64,000 nt of DNA. Source: Flavobacteriaceae bacterium (lineage in GTDB: Bacteria > Bacteroidota > Bacteroidia > Flavobacteriales > Flavobacteriaceae). Below are positions 19,634-28,549 of this stretch, piece after piece. Under the pieces are notes generated by a model. It was not told the DNA's origin. It was given only the letters and a program-made list of their open reading frames with translations, and did not search any database. The translations under genes were made by a program, and so were the position numbers. The DNA is taken from positions 558,001-622,000 of the forward strand of contig CP046177.1 in NCBI GenBank assembly GCA_014075215.1. Reading direction: 5' to 3'. The stretch's first letter is position 1, and each line of letters opens with the position of its first letter.

Positions 19634-20350
19634 TCAAACCTCCATCGAATGATATACATGCTGGACATCGTCATCTTCTTCCAGGCGTTCTAATAATTTT
19701 TCCACATCTGCCTGCGCTTCTTCGGAAATCTTAGTAGTGATAGTAGGAATTCTTTCAAAACCGGAAGATATGATGGCGATGTTATGTTCTTCAAAGTAAG
19801 ATTGAATGGCTCCAAACTGTTCAAACGGAGCATAAATGATAATTCCTTCATCATCGTCAAAAACTTCTTCTACTTCAAAATCAATCAATTCCAATTCCAA
19901 TGCTTCCATGTCCATAGAAATATCTTCTTTCTTTACTGTAAAATTACAAGTATGGTCAAACATAAAAAAAACGGAGCCCGAAGTTCCCAAATTTCCATCG
20001 TATTTATTGAAAGCAGCTCTGATATTCGCAACGGTTCTATTGTTATTGTCAGTAGCCGTTTCAATTAAAACAGCAATGCCATGCAGGGCATAGCCCTCAA
20101 ACAACACTTCTTTATAGTTAGCAGCATCCTTATCGGAAGCTTTTTTAATGGCTCTTTCAATATTATCTTTAGGCATATTAGCTGCCTTTGCATTCTGAAT
20201 AACGGCTCTCAATCTTGAGTTGATATCAGGATTTGGCCCACCTTCTTTTACAGCCATTACAATATCTTTCCCAATCCTGGTAAACGTTTTGGCCATCGCA
20301 GACCATCGTTTCATTTTCCTCGCTTTTCGAAATTCAAATGCTCTTCCCAT
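19634..20350 (-). CDS. yebC: YebC/PmpR-family protein
   Basis: 238 residues, whole-length match to the YebC/TACO1 family: MGRAFEFRKARKMKRW, FTRIGKDIVMAVKEGG, NAKAANMPKDNIERAIKKA, GYALHGIAVLIETATDNNNRT, then FDHTCNFTVKKEDISM. Family members are DNA-binding regulators or, by recent work, translation factors that relieve ribosome stalling. Monocistronic here, between the ISAs1 element and the carboxylase gene. Core gene with no damage. Confidence 0.95.
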   Translation of the reverse strand: MGRAFEFRKARKMKRWSAMAKTFTRIGKDIVMAVKEGGPNPDINSRLRAVIQNAKAANMPKDNIERAIKKASDKDAANYKEVLFEGYALHGIAVLIETATDNNNRTVANIRAAFNKYDGNLGTSGSVFFMFDHTCNFTVKKEDISMDMEALELELIDFEVEEVFDDDEGIIIYAPFEQFGAIQSYFEEHNIAIISSGFERIPTITTKISEEAQADVEKLLERLEEDDDVQHVYHSMEV

Positions 20351-20428
20351 AATTAGTTGATTTTTAGTGTTTTAATTCAATTATTTTTATAAGTAAGTAA
20401 CCATGTCAGGCATTTCCTTTATGATTTG

Positions 20429-22057
20429 TCAAACCTGAATTACACCCAGGTTGAATTTTTTCTCAACAGGAGCATGATTTGCCATTTCAATACCCATGGA
20501 AATCCAAACTCTTGTATCTAGCGGATTAATCACTCCATCTGTCCAGAGTCTTGCAGCGGCATAGTACGGAGAAATTTGTTTGTCATAACGAGATTTAATT
20601 TGATTGAATAAGGCTAACTCTTTTTTTTCGGTAATTTCTTCTCCTTTCTTTTTTAAAGCGGCCGTTTCTATTTGTAACAATACTTTTGCTGCAGCATTTC
20701 CACTCATTACTGCTAATGCTGCACTTGGCCAAGCAACAATCAACCTCGGATCATATGCTTTTCCACACATGGCATAATTGCCGGCACCATAAGAATTGCC
20801 TATAATAACGGTAAACTTGGGCGCAACAGAGTTACTTACGGCATTTACCATTTTTGCCCCATCTTTTATAATCCCTCCATGTTCGGATTTTGAGCCCACC
20901 ATAAATCCGGTGACATCTTGTAAAAAAACGAGTGGAATTTTTTTCTGGTTGCAATTAGCAATAAATCGGGTCGCTTTGTCAGCAGCATCGGAATAAATAA
21001 CGCCACCAAATTGCATTTCTCCTTTTTTAGTTTTTACTATTTTACGCTGATTGGCAACAATACCAACAGCCCAACCGTCAATTCTTGCATATGCCGTTAT
21101 AATGGTCTTTCCATATCTTTCTTTATATTCATCAAATTCGGAATCATCCACTAATCGCCTTAGAATTTCTTTCATATCATACTGTTCATGGCGAGCTAAT
21201 GGTAGAATACCAAAAATATCTTCTTCTTTCTCCTTTGGTTTTTGAGGGGCTATTCTATTAAAACCCGCTTTATTAAAATCACCAATCTTACTCACTATAT
21301 TTTTAATTTTGTTCAAAGCATCCTTATCATCTTTTGCCTTATAATCCGTAACACCGGATATTTCACAGTGAGTGGTGGCACCTCCTAATGTTTCATTGTC
21401 GATAGACTCACCAATAGCTGCTTTTACAAGATAACTCCCCGCTAAAAATATGCTTCCTGTTTTGTCTACAATGAGTGCCTCATCACTCATAATGGGCAAA
21501 TAGGCACCACCGGCTACACAGCTCCCCATGACCGCAGCAATCTGAGTAATTCCTAAACTGCTCATCACCGCATTATTTCTAAAAATCCTTCCAAAATGTT
21601 CCTTATCCGGAAAAATTTCATCCTGAAGCGGTAAATATACACCGGCACTATCCACCAAATAAATAATAGGTAATCTGTTTTCTATGGCAATTTCCTGGGC
21701 CCGCAGATTTTTTTTTCCTGTAATAGGAAACCAGGCACCAGCTTTCACTGTGGCATCATTTGCCGCCACAATACATTGCTTTCCTTGTACATATCCAATC
21801 TTAACAATAACTCCCCCCGAAGGACAACCTCCATGCTCAGGGTACATTTCTTCTCCCGCAAAAGCACCTATTTCAACACTATTTGTATTGGCATCTAAAA
21901 GATAATCAATTCTTTCTCTCGCAGTAAGTTTTCCTTTTGAATGATGTTTATCAATACTTTTCTGCCCTCCTCCCAATTTCACTTTAGCTATTCTTTTTTT
22001 TAAATCAGAAAGTAATAGCTTATTGTGATCTTCATTTTTGTTAAACTTTATGTCCAT
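20429..22057 (-). CDS. Acyl-CoA carboxylase beta subunit (carboxyltransferase), methylcrotonoyl-CoA type likely
   Basis: 542 residues with two crotonase-fold carboxyltransferase halves. N half: KGKLTARERIDYLLD, GGCPSGGVIVKIGYVQGKQ, CVAGGAYLPIMSDEALI; C half: VFLQDVTGFMVGSKSE, SYGAGNYAMCGKAYDPR, WPSAALAVMSGNAAA. Length and the PEHGGCPSGG region fit MCC-beta/acyl-CoA carboxylases of leucine or branched-chain acid breakdown rather than AccD. It transfers carboxyl from biotin to the acyl-CoA. No biotin carboxylase alpha gene is adjacent, so the partner must be elsewhere. The ISAon1-like sequence starts 57 bp upstream of its start and may separate it from its native promoter region. Confidence 0.9.
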   Translation of the reverse strand: MDIKFNKNEDHNKLLLSDLKKRIAKVKLGGGQKSIDKHHSKGKLTARERIDYLLDANTNSVEIGAFAGEEMYPEHGGCPSGGVIVKIGYVQGKQCIVAANDATVKAGAWFPITGKKNLRAQEIAIENRLPIIYLVDSAGVYLPLQDEIFPDKEHFGRIFRNNAVMSSLGITQIAAVMGSCVAGGAYLPIMSDEALIVDKTGSIFLAGSYLVKAAIGESIDNETLGGATTHCEISGVTDYKAKDDKDALNKIKNIVSKIGDFNKAGFNRIAPQKPKEKEEDIFGILPLARHEQYDMKEILRRLVDDSEFDEYKERYGKTIITAYARIDGWAVGIVANQRKIVKTKKGEMQFGGVIYSDAADKATRFIANCNQKKIPLVFLQDVTGFMVGSKSEHGGIIKDGAKMVNAVSNSVAPKFTVIIGNSYGAGNYAMCGKAYDPRLIVAWPSAALAVMSGNAAAKVLLQIETAALKKKGEEITEKKELALFNQIKSRYDKQISPYYAAARLWTDGVINPLDTRVWISMGIEMANHAPVEKKFNLGVIQV

Positions 22058-22114
22058 AAAGTAATCTGTTTTTATTGACGAAAATAAGAAATTTTAATTG
22101 CAAATATTCACTAT

Positions 22115-22248
22115 GAGACCTTTGCAAAATAGTGATATATTCCGTATTAAAATTGATTTGACTTCAAATTTCTACTTTCTAGAAAATTTTAAATCCTCAA
22201 AACCAACAGGTTATTCCGGTTGAAAATTTTCTTCGGGTGTCGAACTTT
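22115..22248. repeat. IS terminus / long copy of the GAGACCTTTGCA element
   Basis: Begins GAGACCTTTGCAAAATAG and matches the reverse complement of the 18123-18245 MITE, with an extra ~43 bp. It directly precedes the ISAon1-like transposase stop at 22276 and is either the end of that IS or an abutting MITE copy. The only candidate partner end is GGTCTC at 23950-23955, which shares just seven bases and has no matching flank. Confidence 0.55.
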
Positions 22249-22275
22249 TTTGGGCTCAAGTAAATTTTATGGGTA

Positions 22276-23265
22276 TTAAGCGAATAATTTTTCAAGTCTA
22301 AAGAGGAAAAATTGTGTATCTCTTACGCCTCTTTGATTGGCTCTAAAGAGTTTTATTTTTGAATTAAAAGACTCTGCATTTGCATTTGTATTCCTATTGT
22401 AAAAAAAGTTTAAGATGGTATTAAAATGATGTTTAATACTGTTCATTGCTGTATTGAAATTTTTAAATTCCAATTTTTCTGTATCCTCAAACCAATGTTC
22501 AAATCGTTGTTTGGCTTTTACTTTACATTTTTCTTGATAAATGCTTCTAAATTCTAAAGTGTGTTTATAGGCTTGTTGGATGTTTGGATAAAGATTACAT
22601 AATAATTCTGCTCTTTGTTTTTGATTAGGTGTCCAATCGTTTGTCTTTTTAGCTAAAATATATCTACTTCTAGCCAAAAGTTGCTTTTTTGTATCACCAT
22701 TAGATAGCACTATGGGTTTGTGTTTCTTCCTTGCTTTTTTAGCAGCTTCAATGGCTTTGTTTTCATCTTCTATTGCTTTCCACCGATGCTGTACTCTAAC
22801 ATGCTGTAAAGCTTCTGTTACCAGTTTTACCACATGAAATCTATCGGTAACAATTTTAGCATTTGGAAAACAAATCTTAGCTGTTAAATTCATATTATTT
22901 GCCATATCTAAAGTTACTTCTTTGACTTGTTTGCGTTGTTCTAAGGGTATTCTTTCAATAGCAGTAATAATATCATCACTTTTAATTCCTTTTACACAAG
23001 CCACTAAAGTTCCTTGTTTACTTCGTGCGTTCTTGTTGGTCAAATAGGTATAAAGTTCACCTTTAGATAGACTTACTTCATCAAGACTTAAATACTCTCC
23101 TATATTCTTCGGATAAATAAGATAATCTTCACAATGGGGCTTTTGATTCCAACTATCAAACCCACTTATCTGTTTCTTATAATGGCGTTGTAAAGTTCGT
23201 GGGTAAATACCGTAATAACTCGCTATATTACTGATCGTATCTTCTCGGGCCTCTACCTGTAGCTT
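22276..23265 (-). CDS. ISAon1-family (ISL3-like) transposase, catalytic part
   Basis: The reading frame is open from 23265 (KLQVEAREDTISNIASYYG) through GFDSWNQKPHC and EYLSLDEVSLSKGELYTYL to a stop at 22276. ISL3-type catalytic features: Asp in LSLDEVS, Asp in VTLDMANNM, Asp in IVTDRFHVVKL, Glu in ANAESFNSKIKLFR. There is no ATG, GTG or TTG start before the catalytic Asp at the 5' end. Expression therefore needs a +1 shift from the upstream ORF, with which it overlaps by 38 bp. First in-frame ATG is at 23043, after the first Asp. Confidence 0.8.
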   Translation of the reverse strand, partial: KLQVEAREDTISNIASYYGIYPRTLQRHYKKQISGFDSWNQKPHCEDYLIYPKNIGEYLSLDEVSLSKGELYTYLTNKNARSKQGTLVACVKGIKSDDIITAIERIPLEQRKQVKEVTLDMANNMNLTAKICFPNAKIVTDRFHVVKLVTEALQHVRVQHRWKAIEDENKAIEAAKKARKKHKPIVLSNGDTKKQLLARSRYILAKKTNDWTPNQKQRAELLCNLYPNIQQAYKHTLEFRSIYQEKCKVKAKQRFEHWFEDTEKLEFKNFNTAMNSIKHHFNTILNFFYNRNTNANAESFNSKIKLFRANQRGVRDTQFFLFRLEKLFA

Positions 23266-23614
23266 TTAAAAAATCAGAAAGTTCTGACGTTAATTTAGAA
23301 CCTTCTGCAATGAATGAATAATCATTTTTAATCGCTCCCTTTTTAGTCTTCTTATCTCGCCATCGTCTTGTTTTTATATGTAGATAAACTGCTTTACCGC
23401 GTATGGGAAAATCTTGAATCTGTTTACTGCTAATAAAACCTTTGGACTCATAATTACCCTTTGAGTAACCCTCTGGTAGAATATTCTTCTCTTCTAAATA
23501 AATGTGAAAAGCATCCTTTTTAACTGAAATATCTCCTAATTCTTCAAAAAATACAATATCAAAATGAAGTAATAAATCTTGAGGGAGGATAGATGCTAAT
23601 AATTCTAAATGCAT
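23228..23614 (-). CDS. ISAon1-family transposase N-terminal region protein
   Basis: 128 residues: MHLELLASILPQDLLLHFD, VKKDAFHIYLEEKNILPEG, DFPIRGKAVYLHIKTRRWRD, then FLKATGRGPRRYDQ. This is the separately encoded N-terminal module seen in ISAon1 elements and carries the probable DNA-binding region. A T6A4 tract (coding strand, near 23266-23275) sits exactly where it overlaps the catalytic ORF in the +1 frame, a likely place for slippage or frameshifting. Confidence 0.8.
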   Translation of the reverse strand: MHLELLASILPQDLLLHFDIVFFEELGDISVKKDAFHIYLEEKNILPEGYSKGNYESKGFISSKQIQDFPIRGKAVYLHIKTRRWRDKKTKKGAIKNDYSFIAEGSKLTSELSDFLKATGRGPRRYDQ

Positions 23615-24044
23615 CGTCTTTTTTTATGCATCTAAAATAATCAATCCCCATAAATTGTCGTTGACCCAAAAAATGACGACTTGAACAAGCACAACAAAAA
23701 CGCCTTGCGTATAAATTTCTAATTTATTGCTTGGAATTTTCATAGGTAAGTTAAGTATAGTAAGTACGAAGTGGCGTGTAAAGTAAGTACCAACCAAAAA
23801 GCCCATCACCAAAGTAGAACTGCCCAGAGCAGTTCTTACACACAAGTTTCCAAGGTGTAGCACAAACCAGTACAACCCATTGATGACGGGGTTTCTAAAC
23901 TGGTTTGTGGCTTGGGCTATTTGAACCGTGTCCTAAATGTGAGGGGGTAGGTCTCTTGGTTGTTAGAAATACTGTAACTGATTTTAAATTTTTTGAAAAG
24001 TGAGAGTTGAAAATTTAAAGCCTATTTTTACGTTCTTGATGTAC
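23615..24044. other. 430-bp non-coding stretch beside the ISAon1 element
   Basis: No recognisable gene. An 83-codon minus-strand frame here has no family resemblance. A palindrome AACTGCCCAGAGCAGTT (23818-23834) and the GGTCTC at 23950 that might mark the distal IS end are the only structures seen. Confidence 0.4.
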
Positions 24045-24873
24045 ATGAAGCTTTTAAAAATAATATTGCATATCATTCTAATTGCTTTTCTTACTATAGT
24101 CACACAAGTAGGAGGGTTACTTTATTTGATAGCATTAATTTTAAGACCTTTTGTTTTAAAAAATCTAAGTATTAACCGTAGAAAAATGGTACTCTTAGGT
24201 CTATTTTTAATTTTCTATTCTTTAGGTAGTTTTATTCTTGTTCCAAGAATAGCAAAATCTTATGGAAGAGAAGCCTTGCCCATATTTTCAAGTAAAAACC
24301 TAAAACCATTAAATATAATGACCTGTATATTAAACAGGCATTATGTAAATGCCACATTAAAAAATAGCCTACAAAATGTTGCTAACAAGATGGAGCAAAA
24401 GTATCCCAATACGATTATTAGTTATTTAGATGCAAATTTTCCATTTTATAATGGATTCCCATTACTTCCTCACTTAAGTCATAATGATGGGAAAAAAGTT
24501 GATTTGGCATTTTTTTATAAGAGCCAACAGGGAAATGAACTAAATAAAACTGCCGCGTCATTTATGGGATATGGAGTTTTTGAAGAACCAAAAACAGGAG
24601 AATACAATGCTCCTAAAAATTGTAAAGATAAAGGCTACTGGCAATATAGTTTTTTAGGAAAGGTAGTTCCTCAATGGAATAAAAGTGAAATGATTTTTGA
24701 TCAAAATAGAACTAAATCATTAATTCAATATTTATTGCGAGAAAATAGTACACAGAAAATATTTATTGAACCTCATTTAAAAAACAGAATGGGGTTTAAC
24801 AAATAATAAGATAAGGTTTCATGGTTGTCGTGCCGTTAGACATGATGACCACATTCATTTACAAACCTATTGA
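24045..24873 (+). pseudogene. Membrane-anchored LAS-type (M15/M74-like) peptidase, frameshifted before its last zinc ligand
   Basis: The start at 24045 (MKLLKIILHIILIAFL; alternatives 24039 or GTG 24000) gives two membrane helices (res ~5-25 and ~45-65). The extracytoplasmic part holds SHNDGKKVDLAFF, the His-x6-Asp pair of LAS metallopeptidases. The frame stops at GFNK (24806), but the +1 frame continues KIRFHGCRAVRHDDHIHLQTY to a stop at 24873, supplying the HxH motif (HIH) and its Asp pair. Peptidases of this type cut murein cross-links. As it stands the third ligand is lost. It is flanked by two IS elements. Confidence 0.7.
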
Positions 24874-24956
24874 GTTAAATCCATTTCCAATAGATGTTAA
24901 AAAAGATGATTGTAAAATAAAACCACATCAAAGAAAAAATAATATGTATTAAAGTC

Positions 24957-26051
24957 CTAAGTACATGACAAAAATTTAGTCAAGTTCATATTGTTTTGAT
25001 TTACAGGGTTTAATAGCACAGAAGCGATATAATCTAATCCATATTTGAATATGCTTTTAGCCATTCTTCCATGCTTTTTTATTTTGATAGGCTTAATCTG
25101 ATGTAAATATATACCAACTTTGTAACACCATACGAAAGCCATCATTACAAGCAGTACTAATTTTTCAATACGCTTAATATCTTGCAGGTGTGTGTTTTCA
25201 ATATCAAAGCCACTGGCTTTCATTGCTTTAAAACACATCTCTATCTGCCATCGTTCTTTGTATTGTTCAAAGGCCTTATCAGGAGCGTTGAACGATACAA
25301 TGATTAAGAAATCAGGCTTTCCATTTTTTGGGTACAACTTGCATCCGGAAAGGAAACAAAGCTGACCATTAACACGTACAATTTTAGGATAATACACAAA
25401 CTCATTGATCTTATGTGGATTAAACAAGTGAAATACTTTGATGGTTTTGTTCTTATCAGGAAGCTCTACCTTAAAGTTGTTTCGAATGCGGATATAATAT
25501 TTGATTCCATTTGTATTCAAGAAATCCAACCAATGATTACCTACAAACTCTCTATCGGCTACAATGGATTTAATAACATCTTTGCCAAAAAGTCTTATGA
25601 AACGATTCACAAGATCAATACGCTCCTGACTGTTAGAGTTCCCTGGCTTATCTAACATAGTAAATAACAATGGGAAGGCAACACCTTTATAGACAACTCC
25701 CAACTTAAAAATGTTGATGTTGGTCTGACCAAACTTCCAATTGGTCCTATCAATACTCAAGATCAATCCCTCTTGCTTAGGAAGGAGACTAAATATAAGA
25801 CGAGCGATCAAATCTCCATCCAACGAATAATCAGCAATAAATCTTTGAATACGTCTGAGTGATGACTTCGAATCTACTGAGGTCTCAAAAGCGTTGGCTA
25901 CCTTTTCAAAGGTAACTGTCTGTACCTTACAGAGGGCGATAATGAAATGTGATATGAGTTTGATTCTTGCCAAATTGATCTTACCTTGGAAATGAGAACT
26001 TAAAACTGAATTTAATTCACTACTTTTAGTGGAAGCATTGGTTTTTTTCAT
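24957..26051 (-). CDS. IS4-family transposase
   Basis: 364 residues, intact. DDE residues: Asp in LSIDRTNWKFG, Asp in SIVADREFVG, Glu in YKERWQIEMCFKAMK (the YREK-like block of IS4). Encoded inside the element delimited at 24960-26163; the stop codon overlaps the left inverted repeat. Cut-and-paste transposase. Confidence 0.92.
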   Translation of the reverse strand: MKKTNASTKSSELNSVLSSHFQGKINLARIKLISHFIIALCKVQTVTFEKVANAFETSVDSKSSLRRIQRFIADYSLDGDLIARLIFSLLPKQEGLILSIDRTNWKFGQTNINIFKLGVVYKGVAFPLLFTMLDKPGNSNSQERIDLVNRFIRLFGKDVIKSIVADREFVGNHWLDFLNTNGIKYYIRIRNNFKVELPDKNKTIKVFHLFNPHKINEFVYYPKIVRVNGQLCFLSGCKLYPKNGKPDFLIIVSFNAPDKAFEQYKERWQIEMCFKAMKASGFDIENTHLQDIKRIEKLVLLVMMAFVWCYKVGIYLHQIKPIKIKKHGRMAKSIFKYGLDYIASVLLNPVNQNNMNLTKFLSCT

Positions 26052-26163
26052 TAGAAAAATGAGTGATGTTATTCTTCTAATATACTGAAAATCAATGCTT
26101 TATTTTAATTATTTAACATTTAATTTACTGATAATCAATTAATTATATTTTTTGTCATGTACT
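24960..26163 (-). mobile_element. IS4-family insertion sequence
   Basis: Inverted ends AGTACATGACAAAAA (24960-24974) and the reverse of it at 26149-26163. No clear flanking duplication. It inserted into the 3' end of the membrane-protein gene at 26139-26495, whose last codons come from the IS end. Confidence 0.8.
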
Positions 26164-26495
26164 AAAATTAAAGTCTCAAATGTCTTCCCTCTCCATAACT
26201 CTGAAGAATAACCAAAAAATTGTATTCCCAAACGTAACAACCAAAAAACACCTAATCCTAGTGCTATGCGATTTCCTAAAGCCGTTCCAATAATATCTTT
26301 TGATGAAGTTAAACATAATAATCCCATTAAAAAGACAATAAATGCAATAAAAAAGGTATGAACATAAGTCATCTGCTTATTTATCAAGCTTAAAGAATTA
26401 AACTCTTTTTCCCATTTAAAATATTTTGGAAAAATAAAGTGTATCAATGCCAATATAACTAATAATGTTCCAGCTACTTTAAGATGAGTTTCCAT
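26139..26495 (-). CDS. Four-helix membrane protein, 3' end replaced by IS4
   Basis: 118 residues as read; about four hydrophobic segments (VAGTLLVILALIHFIF, FFIAFIVFLMGLLCL, IALGLGVFWLLRLGIQF). The last residues (from about LVHDKKYN) are read from the IS inverted repeat, so the native C-terminus is lost. I do not recognise a named family. Last gene of the DoxX/DUF2071/methyltransferase operon, 2 bp after the methyltransferase. Probably inner membrane. Confidence 0.65.
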   Translation of the reverse strand: METHLKVAGTLLVILALIHFIFPKYFKWEKEFNSLSLINKQMTYVHTFFIAFIVFLMGLLCLTSSKDIIGTALGNRIALGLGVFWLLRLGIQFFGYSSELWRGKTFETLILVHDKKYN

Positions 26496-26497
26496 AA

Positions 26498-27241
26498 TTA
26501 TTTCAAAACAAAGTTATTTACAAACGGGCTGGTCTTTATTTGTTTTTCAATTTTAAAATTTGATTGAGCAAAAATCTTCAACCAGTTTTCTAAAGAGAAA
26601 AAATGAAAAAAGCCTATTGTATAAGCCATGAAATTAGGAATATCTCTCAAATGTTCTGTAACTATCATTTTTCCCGACGGTTTTAATATTCTTTTTAATT
26701 CCTTGAAAAATAGTAACCTTTCATTAAAATCTCTAATTTCATGAACAGAAAAAATAAGAAATATCACATCCACAGAATTATCCATCAATTCTAAATTATT
26801 GGTTTTTATTGATTTAGTTTCAGGAAATGGAGGGTATGCTTTTCTGGCTCGTTTTATTGATATTTCGGTATGAACTTCTGGATTATAAAAATCGAAAACT
26901 TGTAAATCGCAGTCTGGGTACCTATCCTTCAACAATTTACTTGTCTCATCAAAGCCTGCATGTATATTTATAAGTTTAGAGCCTCTCTCAATATCAACAA
27001 TATCTAGCCAATTCAGTTTATAAAATCCCGAAATATCGTATACATACCAAGATACAATTAATGAAGCAAGAATCGTAATCAATATAGTAAGGGCAAAAAT
27101 ATTTCCGATGAATTGTAGATTTTCATTCAACATTGGAAGAATTAAAAATGAAATAAAAATTACTACAAAAGCAACGACATAAAAATGCCAGTTAAAACGG
27201 ATAATATTCCAAACACCCTGAAATGGTTTTCTTAGTTCCAT
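26498..27241 (-). CDS. Membrane-anchored class I SAM-dependent methyltransferase
   Basis: 247 residues. Two N-terminal membrane helices (FYVVAFVVIFISFLIL and IFALTILITILASLIV) precede a Rossmann domain. Motif I is degenerate (LINIHAGFDETSKLL rather than a DxGxGxG), motif II acidic DFYNPEV, motif IV VDVIFLIFSVHEIRD, and the post-motif ELKRILKPSGKMIVTEH. The weakened glycine loop raises the question of whether it still methylates. Starts inside the 3' end of the DUF2071 gene (10-bp overlap), so translation is coupled. Substrate unknown; membrane anchoring suggests a lipid or quinone. Confidence 0.8.
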   Translation of the reverse strand: MELRKPFQGVWNIIRFNWHFYVVAFVVIFISFLILPMLNENLQFIGNIFALTILITILASLIVSWYVYDISGFYKLNWLDIVDIERGSKLINIHAGFDETSKLLKDRYPDCDLQVFDFYNPEVHTEISIKRARKAYPPFPETKSIKTNNLELMDNSVDVIFLIFSVHEIRDFNERLLFFKELKRILKPSGKMIVTEHLRDIPNFMAYTIGFFHFFSLENWLKIFAQSNFKIEKQIKTSPFVNNFVLK

Positions 27242-27969
27242 GTTTCATATCTCCCTTTTTTCCAAGAATAAGTGATGTTATTAATGATGAATGCGTTTGC
27301 TAATATAGGGTTAACAAGATTAAGAGTTTTCAAAAATGAAATTTTATAGTCCACTACTTTAATAGGTTTTGGTTTCCAATTTTGACGAACACCTTGAATA
27401 ATGAGAACCTTTTTATTTTTTTCATTATAGGTGAAAGTAAAAGGTAAAGGCCCAGCAAACTTTCTGGCTTCCTTCCAATCTGTAAAAGGTGATTCTTTTG
27501 GCAATGGGATGTTTTCAGAATTTTCATTTACCACAATCCTAAAATCTGATTTATGAGACTCTATCTGCCTATGATAATCAATGGAAGTAACTTCGATATC
27601 CGTTGTATCATAATTATAATGAGTGAACATATTTCCAAGGAACTCCATTTTCTTTTTATTGGTTTCAGATTTTAAAATGTATAGCCCTCGATATTTCTTT
27701 CCTTTTACATTAGTAAAGTTTACAAAAACACGATAACCAATTAAGAAAAAATCATTTCCCATAAATTTTGGAAACCCTTTTGGGCGGAGGTTTTTTGTCT
27801 GCACCATTGCTACTGCAATGAACACCCATTTATCTTTAAATGTCTCCAACTGCAAACATTCAGGGATAAGACCTTGCAATTCTCCTTTTGGAATGGCAAA
27901 TGTTAGTACTAGAGAGCTTTCAAAAAATGCTTCTACAGCAAAAGGATGATTTTTAAGAAATGGAAGCAT
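27232..27969 (-). CDS. DUF2071 (YqjF-like) protein
   Basis: 245 residues. MLPFLKNHPFAVEAFFESSLVLTFAI, IPECLQLETF, VFIAVAMVQTKNLRPKGFP, then DFFLIGYRVFVNF match the DUF2071/acetoacetate-decarboxylase-like fold. No signal peptide. The family has no firm function. It shares its first base with the last base of the DoxX gene, and the next gene overlaps its 3' end, so the four genes form one tight operon. Confidence 0.85.
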   Translation of the reverse strand: MLPFLKNHPFAVEAFFESSLVLTFAIPKGELQGLIPECLQLETFKDKWVFIAVAMVQTKNLRPKGFPKFMGNDFFLIGYRVFVNFTNVKGKKYRGLYILKSETNKKKMEFLGNMFTHYNYDTTDIEVTSIDYHRQIESHKSDFRIVVNENSENIPLPKESPFTDWKEARKFAGPLPFTFTYNEKNKKVLIIQGVRQNWKPKPIKVVDYKISFLKTLNLVNPILANAFIINNITYSWKKGRYETWN

Positions 27970-28369
27970 TATGATTTAGCGATTTTTGATTTCAAAATAA
28001 ATTCATTGTAATAAATCAATAAAATAAATAAGAGCGCAAAAACTGAATTCCATTTGCCCCATAACAATAAATCTGGAACAAGGATGAATTCTAAAATATT
28101 CATAATAGCTATTATAATAATCTGAATTATTACATTTACTCTTGAACGAAAACCACTAATGATCCAAATTGCCATAATGATTTCAGAAAATCCTATCAAT
28201 TTTGTATATATAGTGGCATTGTCGCTCCCTAAAATTCTACTAACAATTTCTTGATGTCTCGGAACGAGATTTAAGACTTTACAAAATAAACCGTTGGCAA
28301 GCCAAACCAATGCGATTAAAAATGTGATGACAGGTTTTATTTTGAAGAGCTTTTTTTAGTTGATTTCAT
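27969..28369 (-). CDS. DoxX-like membrane protein, probably frameshifted near its start
   Basis: About 128 residues. The clear frame (LVWLANGLFCKVLNLVPRHQEIVSRILG to LKSKIAKS, stop at 27969) has four helices, including KLIGFSEIIMAIWIISGF, typical of DoxX. It lacks an ATG; the only in-frame start is TTG at 28310, inside the first helix. An ATG at 28369 (MKSTKK) would join through KLFKIKPVITFLIALVW if the A7 tract at 28351-28357 had eight A's. Start is therefore either TTG or the result of a 1-bp loss. First gene of the operon, 33 bp after the disrupted TPR gene. Confidence 0.7.
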
Positions 28370-28549
28370 TTTGCAGTTCATTTTTATAAAAGTCAAAACA
28401 TTTATTTACAATACTTTTTTACTGCATCCAGTACCATAAAATTTTTATCACCAAGAGAAACCGCTTTATTTAGATATTTACATATTATATCCAAATCCGA
28501 TTTTGGGATATCAGCTTCTTTAGATGCAATTACCTGAAATCCTTTTTTT

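Noticed and set aside
23624..23875. 83-codon minus-strand frame next to the ISAon1 element
   Set aside because: No recognisable motif; the region has palindromes typical of non-coding flanks.
22115..23955. Complete ISAon1 element ending at GGTCTC 23950-23955
   Set aside because: Only seven terminal bases match and the flanks (ACTAT versus TTGGT) show no duplication, so the distal end is left open.
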